Source: Burkholderiaceae bacterium (GTDB lineage Bacteria > Pseudomonadota > Gammaproteobacteria > Burkholderiales > Burkholderiaceae_B). Taken from it: a DNA stretch of 64,000 nucleotides. Below the pieces are notes generated by a model. The model saw only the letters and a program-made list of their open reading frames with translations, was not told where the DNA came from and ran no database searches. The stretch is from positions 124,001 through 188,000 of the forward strand of contig JAGOAJ010000001.1 in NCBI GenBank assembly GCA_017983955.1. The letters are read 5' to 3'. Shown piece after piece: positions 46,379 to 55,545 of the stretch. How positions within the stretch are numbered: position 1 is the stretch's first letter; the number at the start of each line of letters is the position of its first letter. The position numbers and the translations under genes were made by a program.

Positions 46379-48661
46379 ATGGCATTTACGGGTCTGCGCG
46401 GAGCATCATCAGGCATACTTGCCGTCCTTAAAAAAAGGCCACGGCTAGGCAGACGCAAGTCTAACCAAGCTTCGCTCCCAGCCCCGGCGGCTGACAGCAG
46501 CCCTAATACCATCGCCTCGCTGGCGCCGCTGATAAAAATCATCTCGGCCTACCTGGACACCAAAGATGTAGAACGCGTCAAAGAAGCCTATCGCTTTGCT
46601 GACAGGGCTCATTTAGGGCAATTCAGGGCCAGCGGCGAACCCTATATTTCCCACCCTATCGCAGTAACTGAAATCTGCGCGGGCTGGAAATTGGATGCTG
46701 ACGCCCTTATGGCGGCCTTATTGCATGACGTCATTGAAGACCAAGACGTCACCAAGCAGGAACTTGCCGAAAAATTTAGCGTAGACGTCTCCGAGATCGT
46801 TGATGGCGTCTCCAAGCTAGAACGACTGGAATTCGCCACCAAGGCTGACCAGCAAGCCGAAAGCTTTCGCAAGATGCTGCTGGCCATGTCACGCGATGTA
46901 CGCGTCATACTGATCAAGCTGGCCGACAGGCTGCACAATATGCGCACCCTGGGCGCGGTCAGCCCGGAAAAACGCCGCCGCATCGCGCGCGAAACCCTGG
47001 ATATCTATACCCCCATAGCCCACAGACTAGGCCTGAACGCCTTGTTCCGGGAACTCCAGGATCTTTGCTTCCAAGCGGTTTATCCCAATCGCTACCAAGT
47101 CTTGCACAAAGCCATGTTGGGCGCGCGCGGCAATCGCCGCGAGGTGCTTAGCAAAATCTTTGATGCGGTTCGGGTGGCCTTGCCCGCCGCTGGCATCGAG
47201 GCCGAGGTCACTGGTCGCGAAAAATCGCTGTTCAGTATTTATACGAAAATGACTGAGCAGAAAAAGTCGTTTTCAGACGTGCTGGATATTTATGGTTTCC
47301 GCGTTGTGGTGCATACCCTGCCTGAATGCTATCTGGCCCTAGGGACCTTGCACCAACTATATCGTCCGGTGCCCGGTAAATTCAAAGACTATATTGCCAT
47401 TCCAAAAATCAATGGCTATCAGTCCTTGCACACTACTTTAGTTGGCCCTTACGGCACTCCCGTGGAATTCCAATTTCGCACTCGCGATATGGACCATGTC
47501 GCCGAAGAAGGCGTAGCGTCGCATTGGCTCTACAAAGACGAACACGTTACCTTAAACGATCTGCAAAAGCGCACCCACCAGTGGTTGCAATCCCTGCTGG
47601 ATATACAAAGCCAAACCGGCGACCCCGGCGAGTTCCTGGAGCACGTCAAGGTTGACCTGTTCCCCGATGCTGTCTATGTGTTTACACCACAGGGCAAGAT
47701 TCTATCCTTGCCACGTGGCGCCACCCCCATAGACTTCGCCTATGCCATACATACCGATGTCGGGAATCAAGCCGTCGCTTCACGTATTAACGGTGAGTTC
47801 GCCCCGTTGCGCACTGAACTCAAAAGTGGTGATGCGGTCGATATTGTGACCTCGCCTGCTTCGCGCCCCAGTGCACAGTGGCTAAATTATGTACGCACCG
47901 GACGCGCCCGCTCAGAGATCCGCCATTATTTACGTACCGTCAAATACGAAGAATCCGTAGCCTTCGGGCAACGCCTGCTGCACCAGGCCTTTGATCAATT
48001 GCGCCTGCCCCACCCTGCTAGTGATTCCCCAGAATGGGACAAACTGGCAAAAAGCACAGGAGCCGCCTCGCGCGACGAAATCCTGGCAGACATCGGCCTG
48101 GGTAAACGCCTGGCTGCCGTGGTAGCACGCCGCTTTTCACCAGAAAACTCATTGCTGGCAACCACGGCCGCCGAAGTAGACGAAATGACGTCTGCCAGCA
48201 GCGCCCCCATCGTCATACACGGCAATGAAGGCCAGGCAGTACAGCTGGCCCCGTGTTGCGGCCCCCTACCTGGCGACGCCATTATTGGCGGCATACGCCT
48301 GGGTCACGGGCTGGTAGTGCATATGGAAGAATGTGCTGTCGCCCAAAGACAGCGTACTCGCGAACCTGAACGCTGGATACCCGTGATATGGGATACCACC
48401 ACCGCCAGGCACTTGGCCACCCGTCTGGACGTTACCGTGCTAAATGAACGAGGCGTACTAGGCCGCCTGGCTGCTGAAATATCGCAAGCTGATTCCAACA
48501 TTATGCATGTCACTATGCAGGATGACGCAGCCTCTACCGGCATAGTCCACCTGACCGTGCAAGTGGACAACCGCAAACACCTGGCTCAGGTCATACGCGC
48601 TATGCGCCATGTACCGCAGGTGCAAAAAATTGTCCGCGTCAAGGGTGCGACTACCCCTTAA
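46379..48661 (+). CDS. spoT: RelA/SpoT-family (p)ppGpp synthetase/hydrolase
   Basis: Controls the stringent response by making and degrading (p)ppGpp. The 760 residues show an HD hydrolase domain (HPIAVTEICAGW and HDVIED, about 97-125), a synthetase domain (YGFRVVVHT, GYQSLHTTLVGPYG), a TGS domain (VYVFTPQGKILSLPRGATPIDFAYAIHTDVG) and a C-terminal ACT domain. The intact HD residues and the position after gmk-rpoZ favour the bifunctional SpoT type over RelA. AGGAT precedes the ATG. It is convergent with an M23 peptidase gene 13 bases away. Confidence 0.93.
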   Translation: MAFTGLRGASSGILAVLKKRPRLGRRKSNQASLPAPAADSSPNTIASLAPLIKIISAYLDTKDVERVKEAYRFADRAHLGQFRASGEPYISHPIAVTEICAGWKLDADALMAALLHDVIEDQDVTKQELAEKFSVDVSEIVDGVSKLERLEFATKADQQAESFRKMLLAMSRDVRVILIKLADRLHNMRTLGAVSPEKRRRIARETLDIYTPIAHRLGLNALFRELQDLCFQAVYPNRYQVLHKAMLGARGNRREVLSKIFDAVRVALPAAGIEAEVTGREKSLFSIYTKMTEQKKSFSDVLDIYGFRVVVHTLPECYLALGTLHQLYRPVPGKFKDYIAIPKINGYQSLHTTLVGPYGTPVEFQFRTRDMDHVAEEGVASHWLYKDEHVTLNDLQKRTHQWLQSLLDIQSQTGDPGEFLEHVKVDLFPDAVYVFTPQGKILSLPRGATPIDFAYAIHTDVGNQAVASRINGEFAPLRTELKSGDAVDIVTSPASRPSAQWLNYVRTGRARSEIRHYLRTVKYEESVAFGQRLLHQAFDQLRLPHPASDSPEWDKLAKSTGAASRDEILADIGLGKRLAAVVARRFSPENSLLATTAAEVDEMTSASSAPIVIHGNEGQAVQLAPCCGPLPGDAIIGGIRLGHGLVVHMEECAVAQRQRTREPERWIPVIWDTTTARHLATRLDVTVLNERGVLGRLAAEISQADSNIMHVTMQDDAASTGIVHLTVQVDNRKHLAQVIRAMRHVPQVQKIVRVKGATTP

Positions 48662-48674
48662 GCCAAGTCAGGTA

Positions 48675-49529
48675 TCAGGGCTTAAATGCCTGAATAAATA
48701 TCGCGGGGTCGACCCGGGTATTGTTCAGGCTGACATTCCAGTGCAGATGCGGGCCGGTAGCGCGGCCTGTAGCGCCTACCTTAGCGATCACCTGACCACG
48801 ACTGACGACATCACCCACCTTGACCTGGCTGGCGGATAAATGACAGTACATGGTGACTAGCCCCTGGCCATGATCCAGAAATACGGTTTTGCCATTAAAG
48901 AAATAATCGGCCACGATAGTGACCACGCCATCGGCAGGTGCCTTTATCGGCGTGCCTTGAGGCACGGCAAAGTCCAATCCGGAATGAGCATTACGTTCCT
49001 CGCCATTAAAGAATCGACGCAAACCAAATTGGCTGGAAAGACGTCCTTCTACCGGCTTGTCCAGCAATACATTGCTGGGCAAGGGTGAGCGAAAGCTGGC
49101 ATAAGCATCGATCTGTTCCTTATATTCGCGCTCGTAGCGGCGCGTTTGTTCAGGGTCGGGCTGGACATGACTTTTGTTCTTCAAGGTAATGCGCTGTATG
49201 GTGTAATTTTTATTGCCCACCACAAAGCTTAGTTGCCGCTGGCCCTGGGGCGTATCCAAATTCACCAACTGCTTACTGGGTTTGGTTTTTAAGTCTATGC
49301 CAACAATGGCTATCCATTGTTGGTCACTGTCTTTGACCACCAATACAGGGTTGTTTTTATAAAACACCTTGGGTGCTGTGCTAACACCATCCAAAGCCAC
49401 CACCGCCACACCACCCGGTACTGGCTTATGCAAGCTACGATAAATATAGCCCTGCGCCGCCGCCTGCGCCGACCAAAAACCACAGACCGCCAATAACAAG
49501 CAGGCACGCCATGCTATGAAATACTTCAT
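48675..49529 (-). CDS. Secreted M23-family peptidoglycan metallopeptidase
   Basis: Periplasmic zinc endopeptidase of 284 residues acting on peptidoglycan peptides. A signal peptide (about 1-25, ending SAQAAAQG) is followed by an N-terminal beta domain and a LytM/M23 domain with zinc ligands in HSGLDFAVPQG (His and Asp) and HLHW (His), plus the conserved GATGRATGPH. All catalytic residues are present, so it should be an active enzyme rather than an EnvC-like activator. It follows the YbbA-type ATPase gene by 26 bases in the same direction. Confidence 0.9.
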   Translation of the reverse strand: MKYFIAWRACLLLAVCGFWSAQAAAQGYIYRSLHKPVPGGVAVVALDGVSTAPKVFYKNNPVLVVKDSDQQWIAIVGIDLKTKPSKQLVNLDTPQGQRQLSFVVGNKNYTIQRITLKNKSHVQPDPEQTRRYEREYKEQIDAYASFRSPLPSNVLLDKPVEGRLSSQFGLRRFFNGEERNAHSGLDFAVPQGTPIKAPADGVVTIVADYFFNGKTVFLDHGQGLVTMYCHLSASQVKVGDVVSRGQVIAKVGATGRATGPHLHWNVSLNNTRVDPAIFIQAFKP

Positions 49530-49555
49530 GATGCAAAAACCTTGTATATCAAGAA

Positions 49556-50227
49556 TTAAACCAGCATTTTGCCTGCATTAAGGCGGATTTCCTTCTGGCA
49601 GCGCTGTGCTAAGGTGGCGTCATGGGTCACTAACACCAGCGTAGTCTGCTGTTCGGCCACCAGTGAAAACATCAAATCCATGACTAGTGCACCATTCTGG
49701 CTATCCAAACTGCCTGTAGGTTCATCAGCAAACAAGACCTGGGGTTGGACCACAAAAGCGCGTGCCAGTGAAACTCGCTGCTGCTCGCCGCCCGATAAGG
49801 TGCGCGGATAATGATCCAGACGCTGACCTAGCCCCACGCGCTCTAGCATGGCGCGGGCAGCTTGCCTGGCAGGTTTGTTAGCAAGCTCCAGCGGCAACAT
49901 GACGTTTTCCAGCGCTGTCAGATTAGGCAGTAGTTGAAACGACTGAAACACGAACCCTATATGCGCGGCCCGTACTGCTGTGCGGGCTTCTTCATCCAGG
50001 GCAAATAAATCGTGACCCAGCAAGATAACCTGACCCGAGCTAGGAACATCCAGACCGGCCAGCAGTCCAAGTAAGGTCGACTTGCCAGACCCGGAGCTGC
50101 CGGTAATCGCTACCGCCTGCCCTGCATCTACGGTAAAGCTGACTCCGTCTAGAATGTCTAGCGGGCCCGATGAATCAATTACCCTTTGGCCCAGTTGCCT
50201 AACTTCAATTGTATGGATGTTGCTCAT
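49556..50227 (-). CDS. ybbA: YbbA/LolD-type ABC ATPase
   Basis: ATPase of 223 residues in the MacB/LolD/FtsE group: Walker A GSSGSGKS (43-50), FQSFQLLPNLTALENV, signature LSGGEQQRVSLARAF and Walker B VLFADEPTGSLD. In E. coli ybbA is followed by the permease ybbP and is divergent from tesA; here the divergent tesA is kept but an M23 peptidase gene follows, with no room for a permease. ATG at 50227 overlaps the tesA ATG on the other strand by two bases; the longer frame to 50329 is rejected. Confidence 0.88.
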   Translation of the reverse strand: MSNIHTIEVRQLGQRVIDSSGPLDILDGVSFTVDAGQAVAITGSSGSGKSTLLGLLAGLDVPSSGQVILLGHDLFALDEEARTAVRAAHIGFVFQSFQLLPNLTALENVMLPLELANKPARQAARAMLERVGLGQRLDHYPRTLSGGEQQRVSLARAFVVQPQVLFADEPTGSLDSQNGALVMDLMFSLVAEQQTTLVLVTHDATLAQRCQKEIRLNAGKMLV

Positions 50228-50882
50228 GATAGCCTGGCGATTTATAGCCTTTGCCTTTTGTTGGTTACAACTGACTAACGTGGCTGCACAAGCCCATGAA
50301 GTCAGTTCCTTGGATACTGCGCCAGCCACCCAATTACCGGTTATTTTGGTGGTAGGCGATAGCCTTTCGGCTGAGTATGGCCTGCGCCGAGATGCTGGCT
50401 GGGTTGCTCTGGTAGATCGGCGCCTGCGTGAAACAGGCCAGAACTATCACATACAAAACGCCAGCATTAGCGGTGATACCACCAGTGGCGGCCTAAGCCG
50501 ATTGCCTGCCGCCCTGGCTCAGCAACAACCTGCCATCGTCATTATTGAGCTAGGCAGCAATGACGCCCTACGCGGTCTGGCACTGAATATGACGCAAAAC
50601 AATCTGGAGGCAATGACCAAGCTATCCCAACAAGCCGGTGCCAAAGTACTGCTGCTGGGCATGCAGATACCGCCTAATTATGGCCCCCGCTACACCGAAC
50701 AGTTTCGGCTAAGCTTTGCCCATGTTGCCGCAGACCGCAAGGCCAACCTGGTGCCGTTCTTGCTGGAAGGCATAGCCCAAGATCCCAGCCTGTTCCAGGC
50801 CGATGGCATACATCCTAACGAAGCTGCCCAGGCCGCCATAGCAAATAACGTCTGGGCAGAATTACAACCTATGTTGGACTAG
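50226..50882 (+). CDS. tesA: SGNH-hydrolase esterase, TesA-like
   Basis: Exported multifunctional thioesterase/lysophospholipase/arylesterase type, 218 residues. A signal peptide (about 1-24, ending VAAQAHE) precedes the nucleophile S46 in block I VVGDSLSAEYG; block III is in ELGSNDALRG and the catalytic Asp-His pair in ADGIHPNEAAQ. ATG at 50226 gives the proper signal peptide and mirrors the ybbA start; ATG codons at 50217 and 50213 (the latter out of frame) are not preferred. The stop is only three bases from the convergent ppiD stop. Confidence 0.9.
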   Translation: MIAWRFIAFAFCWLQLTNVAAQAHEVSSLDTAPATQLPVILVVGDSLSAEYGLRRDAGWVALVDRRLRETGQNYHIQNASISGDTTSGGLSRLPAALAQQQPAIVIIELGSNDALRGLALNMTQNNLEAMTKLSQQAGAKVLLLGMQIPPNYGPRYTEQFRLSFAHVAADRKANLVPFLLEGIAQDPSLFQADGIHPNEAAQAAIANNVWAELQPMLD

Positions 50883-50885
50883 CGT

Positions 50886-52844
50886 TTATTCAACGTCCCC
50901 ATCGATCACTTTTTTGGCTTCAGGCAGGACATCGACTTTGGCTTGCACCCGCAAGGCTGCCAGCACGGCTTTTTGTTCAGCCTGACCCCAAGCGCGATTC
51001 AGCTCGCCAGGCAAGGCGGCGACCAAGGGGTTCTGGTCATCACCAGGCTTAACGGCCTCGACACGCACAACCGCAAAACCCTGTGGACCTTGTACGCCAG
51101 CATAATGAGGCAAGTCCTTCGTGGACACAGAAAAAGCTGCATCCAGCACGGGCTTGTCCAAACCCTGTGGATTCACCCTGCTAATGTCCAGAACATCGCC
51201 AAAACCTTCTGGTACAGCGGGGGCAGTCTGCGCCTGAAAGCCCGCCAGCGCTTGCTGACCCGCTGCTTCGGCGGCCGCTACAGCACGTTCTTCCAGCAAG
51301 ACCTGGCGTATTGTGTCGGCAACTTTGTCCAATGGCTGCAACTGTGCAGGAGTAATCGTGTCGACCCGGACCACCAGCATCGTGTCAGGCGAGATCTCGA
51401 TTACGCCCGAGTTCTGTTTGTCGGTGTAGGTTTGTGGCATGAACAGGGCACTCCTGACACGCACATCATCTAAAACCGCGGCATCAGAACCTGCCGACGC
51501 CGCTTGCTGACCCGCTTCGGCAGGTGATAGCAGTCGGTCACGCGCTATGCCTGCGGCGGTTTTCACCTTAAGTCCCAAGGCATCGGCAGCAGGCTGCAGG
51601 CTTTCTGGGTTATCGTAAATCAGGCCGGTCAGGCGTGTAGCCATGTCAGCAAAACGCTCGGAGCCTAACTGACGACTAACTTCAGCCTGAATTTGAGGCT
51701 TGACCTGATCGAAGCTTTCGACTTGTTCAGGCTGGACGTCGTTAGCCATGAAGATGTGATAACCACCGGGGCCATCCACCACCTCCGAGACGTCGCCCTT
51801 CTTCAGGGTAAAAACGGTTTGCTCTAGGGCGCCCAACCAGGAACCCTTGCTAATCCACCCCAAAGACCCGCCACTGCTGGCAGTACCCGCATCTTCGGAT
51901 TTGGCACGGGCCAGATCAGCAAAACCGGCCTTGTCAGCCTGGGCTTCTTTGGCAATTTCCTTGGCTTTTTCAAGTGCAGCATCACGCTGTTCCTGCGTGG
52001 CGCCAGATGGAATATTGATCTGAATATGACTAAGATTAATACGCGCTGGCTGCATATAGCGCGCTTTATTCTGCTGATAATACGCCTTCAGGTCATCTTC
52101 CGTAATTGGCGGCAGATTATCCATGGCGGCGGCCTCGTCCAGTAGCAAGTACTGGGCGCTGACCTGCTCGGGCAATTGCAAAGTTTGCTTATTGGCGTCG
52201 TACCAGGCCTGGATGTCGGCATCGGACACGACAACCTGATCGCGGTAGTCGCTGGCTGGCCAGGTCATCAAGCGCACGGAGCGCTGTTCGGTCAAGGCCT
52301 GCTCCAGACGCTTAACCACAGGCGTAGGCACGCTGCTGGTTAGCGCCACCGGCCCCAACACACGGTCCAGGGCTAGTTCAGCGCGCTGGCTTTGTTCGAA
52401 GTCGCGTATTGTCATGCCTGCCGAAGCCAGCACATCGTTATAGCGTTCCGGCGAAAATTGCCCATCAACCTGCAACTGCGGCATGGCGGCAATGGTTTGC
52501 CTTAAGGCCGTGTCGGAAACGCTGAAGCGTTCTTTAGTGGCTGTAGTAATAATGACGCGACGGTCAATTAGCGACTCTAGCAAGGCAGCGCGCACCGGCG
52601 GATTATCCAGCACAGCGGGGTCGAAACCGCCCTGGCTGTTGTTCTGCATTTCCTGCAGCTGATATCGCCTGGCTTGATCAAAGTCCTGGGTAGTAATGGC
52701 CGTATCGGCTACCTTGACCAGATCCTGATCACCAGAAACATAGTTGGTATAGCCGCTAACGCCTATCAGGGCAAAGGATGGAAGTATCAACACCAACAGC
52801 ACAAACTGCATGAAGCGTTGATGCGTACGAATAAAATCGAACAT
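50886..52844 (-). CDS. ppiD: PpiD-type periplasmic chaperone / peptidyl-prolyl isomerase
   Basis: Inner-membrane-anchored periplasmic chaperone of 652 residues near the SecYEG exit. One N-terminal membrane helix (about 14-34, FVLLVLILPSFALIGVSGY) is followed by a SurA-like chaperone domain, a parvulin rotamase domain (about 258-365, with INLSHIQINIP and GGSLGWISKGSW), and a long C-terminal chaperone arm. In many proteobacteria ppiD follows lon and hupB; here neither is present and a lone terminator-like hairpin lies in its leader. Confidence 0.92.
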   Translation of the reverse strand: MFDFIRTHQRFMQFVLLVLILPSFALIGVSGYTNYVSGDQDLVKVADTAITTQDFDQARRYQLQEMQNNSQGGFDPAVLDNPPVRAALLESLIDRRVIITTATKERFSVSDTALRQTIAAMPQLQVDGQFSPERYNDVLASAGMTIRDFEQSQRAELALDRVLGPVALTSSVPTPVVKRLEQALTEQRSVRLMTWPASDYRDQVVVSDADIQAWYDANKQTLQLPEQVSAQYLLLDEAAAMDNLPPITEDDLKAYYQQNKARYMQPARINLSHIQINIPSGATQEQRDAALEKAKEIAKEAQADKAGFADLARAKSEDAGTASSGGSLGWISKGSWLGALEQTVFTLKKGDVSEVVDGPGGYHIFMANDVQPEQVESFDQVKPQIQAEVSRQLGSERFADMATRLTGLIYDNPESLQPAADALGLKVKTAAGIARDRLLSPAEAGQQAASAGSDAAVLDDVRVRSALFMPQTYTDKQNSGVIEISPDTMLVVRVDTITPAQLQPLDKVADTIRQVLLEERAVAAAEAAGQQALAGFQAQTAPAVPEGFGDVLDISRVNPQGLDKPVLDAAFSVSTKDLPHYAGVQGPQGFAVVRVEAVKPGDDQNPLVAALPGELNRAWGQAEQKAVLAALRVQAKVDVLPEAKKVIDGDVE

Positions 52845-52896
52845 GTATCACTCACTGACACGCAAGCCCCTATAGAACCTGCACGACGGTTACATC

Positions 52897-52918
52897 AAAA
52901 AAGGCGATAAAAATCGCC
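52897..52918 (-). terminator. Terminator-like hairpin in the ppiD leader
   Basis: On the minus strand GGCGAT-TTTT-ATCGCC (52918-52903) is followed at once by six T (52902-52897). It lies 53 bases before the ppiD ATG. No minus-strand gene precedes it, because the flanking gene (53058 onwards) runs the other way. It could attenuate ppiD or be left from a lost upstream gene. Confidence 0.65.
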
Positions 52919-53057
52919 AAGAATACGAAACACCCGAGGACTGCATAAATAAGTGGTCCAGTTTACCACCACCCCGCCCAGCCTTGCGCGGTAAGCATTG
53001 CTGAAAGCGATAAAATACCCCAGTCACTTCCTTAATTTACTACGACGAGCCCCTGAT

Positions 53058-53816
53058 ATGAGCAATCGCCCCGCCATTTGGCCCTACCCAAAACTGATCG
53101 CCCATCGCGGCGCGGGCAAGCAGGCACCCGAAAATACCTTGGCAGCTATGCGTACCGGGGCTGAGTACGGCTACAAGATGATGGAGTTCGATGTTAAGTT
53201 CTGCAAGGACGATATTGCTATCCTGCTGCATGACGACGATATCGGGCGTACATCCAATAGTACAGGCCTGGCGGCCGAGCTCACCTTCAACGAACTGGCC
53301 AGTGTAGACTTTGGCGCCTGGCACTCGAAGAAGTTTGCCGGTGAACCTATAGCCACCTTACGATCAGTAGCTAATTACACCCTGGCCAATGGCATAGATA
53401 GCAATATCGAAATCAAGCCCCACCCCGGCTTGGAAGCCACCACCGGTGCTAGGGTAGCCAGCCTGGCCCAAGAACTATGGTCAGGCGCTAGCCTACCGCC
53501 TTTGCTGTCATCATTTTCCGAGCAGGCCCTTGAAGCAGCCATGCAGGCCGCCCCTAACTTACCGCGCGCCTTACTGATCGCAAACGAACTGCCTGCCGAC
53601 TGGCTAGACCGGGTCCAACGCCTGGACTGCATAGGACTGAATTTAAACAATCGCTACACCACCCAGTCCGTGGTCAGACAAATTATTGATGCAGGGTTCA
53701 CAGTTGCCGTCTGGACGGTTAACGACGTTGCCAGAATGCAAGAACTGCTTAACTGGGGCTGCCACGCTGTATTCACCGATGAAGTCCAGACAATTTCACC
53801 GACTAAGCTTGCCTGA
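53058..53816 (+). CDS. ugpQ: Glycerophosphodiester phosphodiesterase (UgpQ-like)
   Basis: Hydrolyses glycerophosphodiesters to glycerol 3-phosphate and an alcohol. The TIM-barrel 252-residue protein has catalytic His in LIAHRGAGKQAPENT, metal Glu/Asp in EFDVKFCKDD and the second His in HDDDIGRTSN. No signal peptide is seen, so it is cytoplasmic and of the UgpQ type. ATG at 53058 (MSNRPAIWPYPK) is chosen; an upstream frame from 52998 adds a basic segment that does not look coding. No ugp transporter genes are adjacent. Confidence 0.9.
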   Translation: MSNRPAIWPYPKLIAHRGAGKQAPENTLAAMRTGAEYGYKMMEFDVKFCKDDIAILLHDDDIGRTSNSTGLAAELTFNELASVDFGAWHSKKFAGEPIATLRSVANYTLANGIDSNIEIKPHPGLEATTGARVASLAQELWSGASLPPLLSSFSEQALEAAMQAAPNLPRALLIANELPADWLDRVQRLDCIGLNLNNRYTTQSVVRQIIDAGFTVAVWTVNDVARMQELLNWGCHAVFTDEVQTISPTKLA

Positions 53817-53872
53817 TTCGCCATCTGGCCCTAGCCTATACCCCCTTAACCTTATGTCCCAAGGATGCATTC

Positions 53873-54727
53873 TTGTTTAGCTACCGACACGCCTTTCACG
53901 CAGGTAATCACGCCGACGTCTTGAAACACAGCATTTTTTTACGCGTGCTGGATTACTACAATCAAAAAGATAGCCCTTGGTGGGTAATAGACACCCACGC
54001 CGGGGCTGGGCTTTATGACTTGCGCAGCGAATGGGCTTTGGAAAATGGCGAATTCATCGACGGCCTGGACAAGGTACTAGCTGCCGACGACAGGCCAGAC
54101 ATGATAGAACGCTACCTGGAAGAAGTGCAGCACCTGAATCCAGACGGCGCGGCCAACTTCTATCCGGGATCCCCCTGGCTGGCACTACGTGCCCTACGCG
54201 AACGCGACCGTTTGCGCCTGTTTGAAATGCACCCGTCAGAAATCCATATTTTGCAACAAAACCTGGATGCTGTTGGCGCAACCGCCCACAAGCAAACCCA
54301 GGTATATCAAGCGGACGGTTTTGATGGGCTAAAAGGCTTGTTGCCGCCCCCTACCCGCCGTGGGATGGTAATTATTGATCCATCCTACGAGGACAAGAAC
54401 GACTACAAGCGCACCCTGAAAACCCTGGACGATGGCTTGAAGCGGTTTGCCACAGGCTGCTATATGGTGTGGTATCCCCTGGTGCAGCGGCGCGAGGTCC
54501 AGGAGCTAACCCGTGCCCTGGAGCGTCTGCAAACCCCGTGGGTGCATGCCGCCCTGACAGTGCGCAAGCCATCTGCTGACGGCTTTGGCCTGCATGGCAG
54601 CGGCATGTTCGTCCTTAACCCGCCCTGGACCCTGCATGCCGACCTGGAACTAACCATGCCTTGGCTTAAAAAGGTATTGGGACAAGACGACCGCGCCAGC
54701 TTTACGCTGACCCAGCATGCCCCTTAA
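53873..54727 (+). CDS. rlmJ: 23S rRNA (adenine-2030-N6)-methyltransferase
   Basis: Methylates A2030 of 23S rRNA. The start [18 protein letters not shown] is the RlmJ hallmark and requires initiation at TTG (53873), with AAGGA at correct distance. Methyltransferase motif I is in [11 protein letters not shown]; motif IV reads DPSYE rather than the usual DPPYE, a variant that also occurs in other betaproteobacterial members as far as I recall. Length is 284 residues. An ATG at 53865 is out of frame. The stop overlaps the convergent pseudouridine synthase gene by four bases. Confidence 0.9.
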   Translation: MFSYRHAFHAGNHADVLKHSIFLRVLDYYNQKDSPWWVIDTHAGAGLYDLRSEWALENGEFIDGLDKVLAADDRPDMIERYLEEVQHLNPDGAANFYPGSPWLALRALRERDRLRLFEMHPSEIHILQQNLDAVGATAHKQTQVYQADGFDGLKGLLPPPTRRGMVIIDPSYEDKNDYKRTLKTLDDGLKRFATGCYMVWYPLVQRREVQELTRALERLQTPWVHAALTVRKPSADGFGLHGSGMFVLNPPWTLHADLELTMPWLKKVLGQDDRASFTLTQHAP

Positions 54728-55458
54728 AGAAAACGCTCGCCGTCCTTAAGGTAGCGCCACTGGCCTGGAGGCAGGTCGCCCAGCACGATGCGTCCCATGC
54801 GCACGCGCTTTAGGCCCACCACCTTCAGACCTACCTGTTCACACATGCGGCGTATCTGGCGTTTCTTGCCTTCCTGCAGCACAAAACGCAACTGGTCTTC
54901 GTTCTGCCAACTGACTTCGGCACGCTTCAAAGCCTTACCGTCCAGCGACAGGCCAAAACTTAGGGCGGCCAGTCCATTGCTGGAAATTTTCCCTTCGACC
55001 CGCACCAAGTATTCCTTGTCGATCTCGGAGTCTTCGTCAATCAACTGGCGAGCGATACGCCCGTCTTGTGTCATGACCAGCAAACCCTGAGAGTCGATAT
55101 CCAGCCGTCCTGCCGCAGCCAGCCCACGTAAATGGGAGGGGTCAAAGCGCAATGGCACCTTGTCTACCCGATAGCGGGTAGCTGCCGATATCAGTGATAC
55201 CGCTGGTCTATGACCTTTTTCGGCCTGACCGGAAACATACCCCACAGGCTTGTTCAGCAATATGGTGACACGCGAGGTTTGACGCTTCTGTGCCTGCTTA
55301 TCCAGTGTAATCTTCTGATCTGGCCAGGCCTTGGTACCCAGCTCGGATACCACCTGGCCATCGACCCGGACCCAGCCCCGCTCGATGTAGGCATCGGCTT
55401 CGCGGCGCGAACATAAACCCTGTTCGGCCATCAATTTTGAAATTCGTATTTTTTCCAT
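54724..55458 (-). CDS. RsuA/RluF-type pseudouridine synthase
   Basis: rRNA-modifying enzyme of 244 residues: N-terminal S4 RNA-binding domain (about 4-62, [20 protein letters not shown]) followed by a pseudouridine synthase domain with catalytic Asp in [17 protein letters not shown] and the [13 protein letters not shown] tail motif. The PVGYVSGQ and [10 protein letters not shown] patterns suggest the RluF subgroup (23S rRNA 2604 in E. coli), though RluB or RsuA roles cannot be excluded. It is convergent with another 23S rRNA modifier, rlmJ, with a four-base overlap. Confidence 0.88.
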   Translation of the reverse strand: MEKIRISKLMAEQGLCSRREADAYIERGWVRVDGQVVSELGTKAWPDQKITLDKQAQKRQTSRVTILLNKPVGYVSGQAEKGHRPAVSLISAATRYRVDKVPLRFDPSHLRGLAAAGRLDIDSQGLLVMTQDGRIARQLIDEDSEIDKEYLVRVEGKISSNGLAALSFGLSLDGKALKRAEVSWQNEDQLRFVLQEGKKRQIRRMCEQVGLKVVGLKRVRMGRIVLGDLPPGQWRYLKDGERFL

Positions 55459-55545
55459 GAGCGGTATTTTATGTCTTTGGCGAGACTATGTGCGTAAAAA
55501 CGCAAATTAGTTGTTATGTAACTGGCGTTGGGAGAAAAACGGCAT

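Noticed and set aside
52919-53057. Possible tRNA or hupB remnant upstream of ppiD
   Set aside because: No cloverleaf, no T-loop GTTCGA-type sequence and no HU-like coding sequence could be found in the interval.
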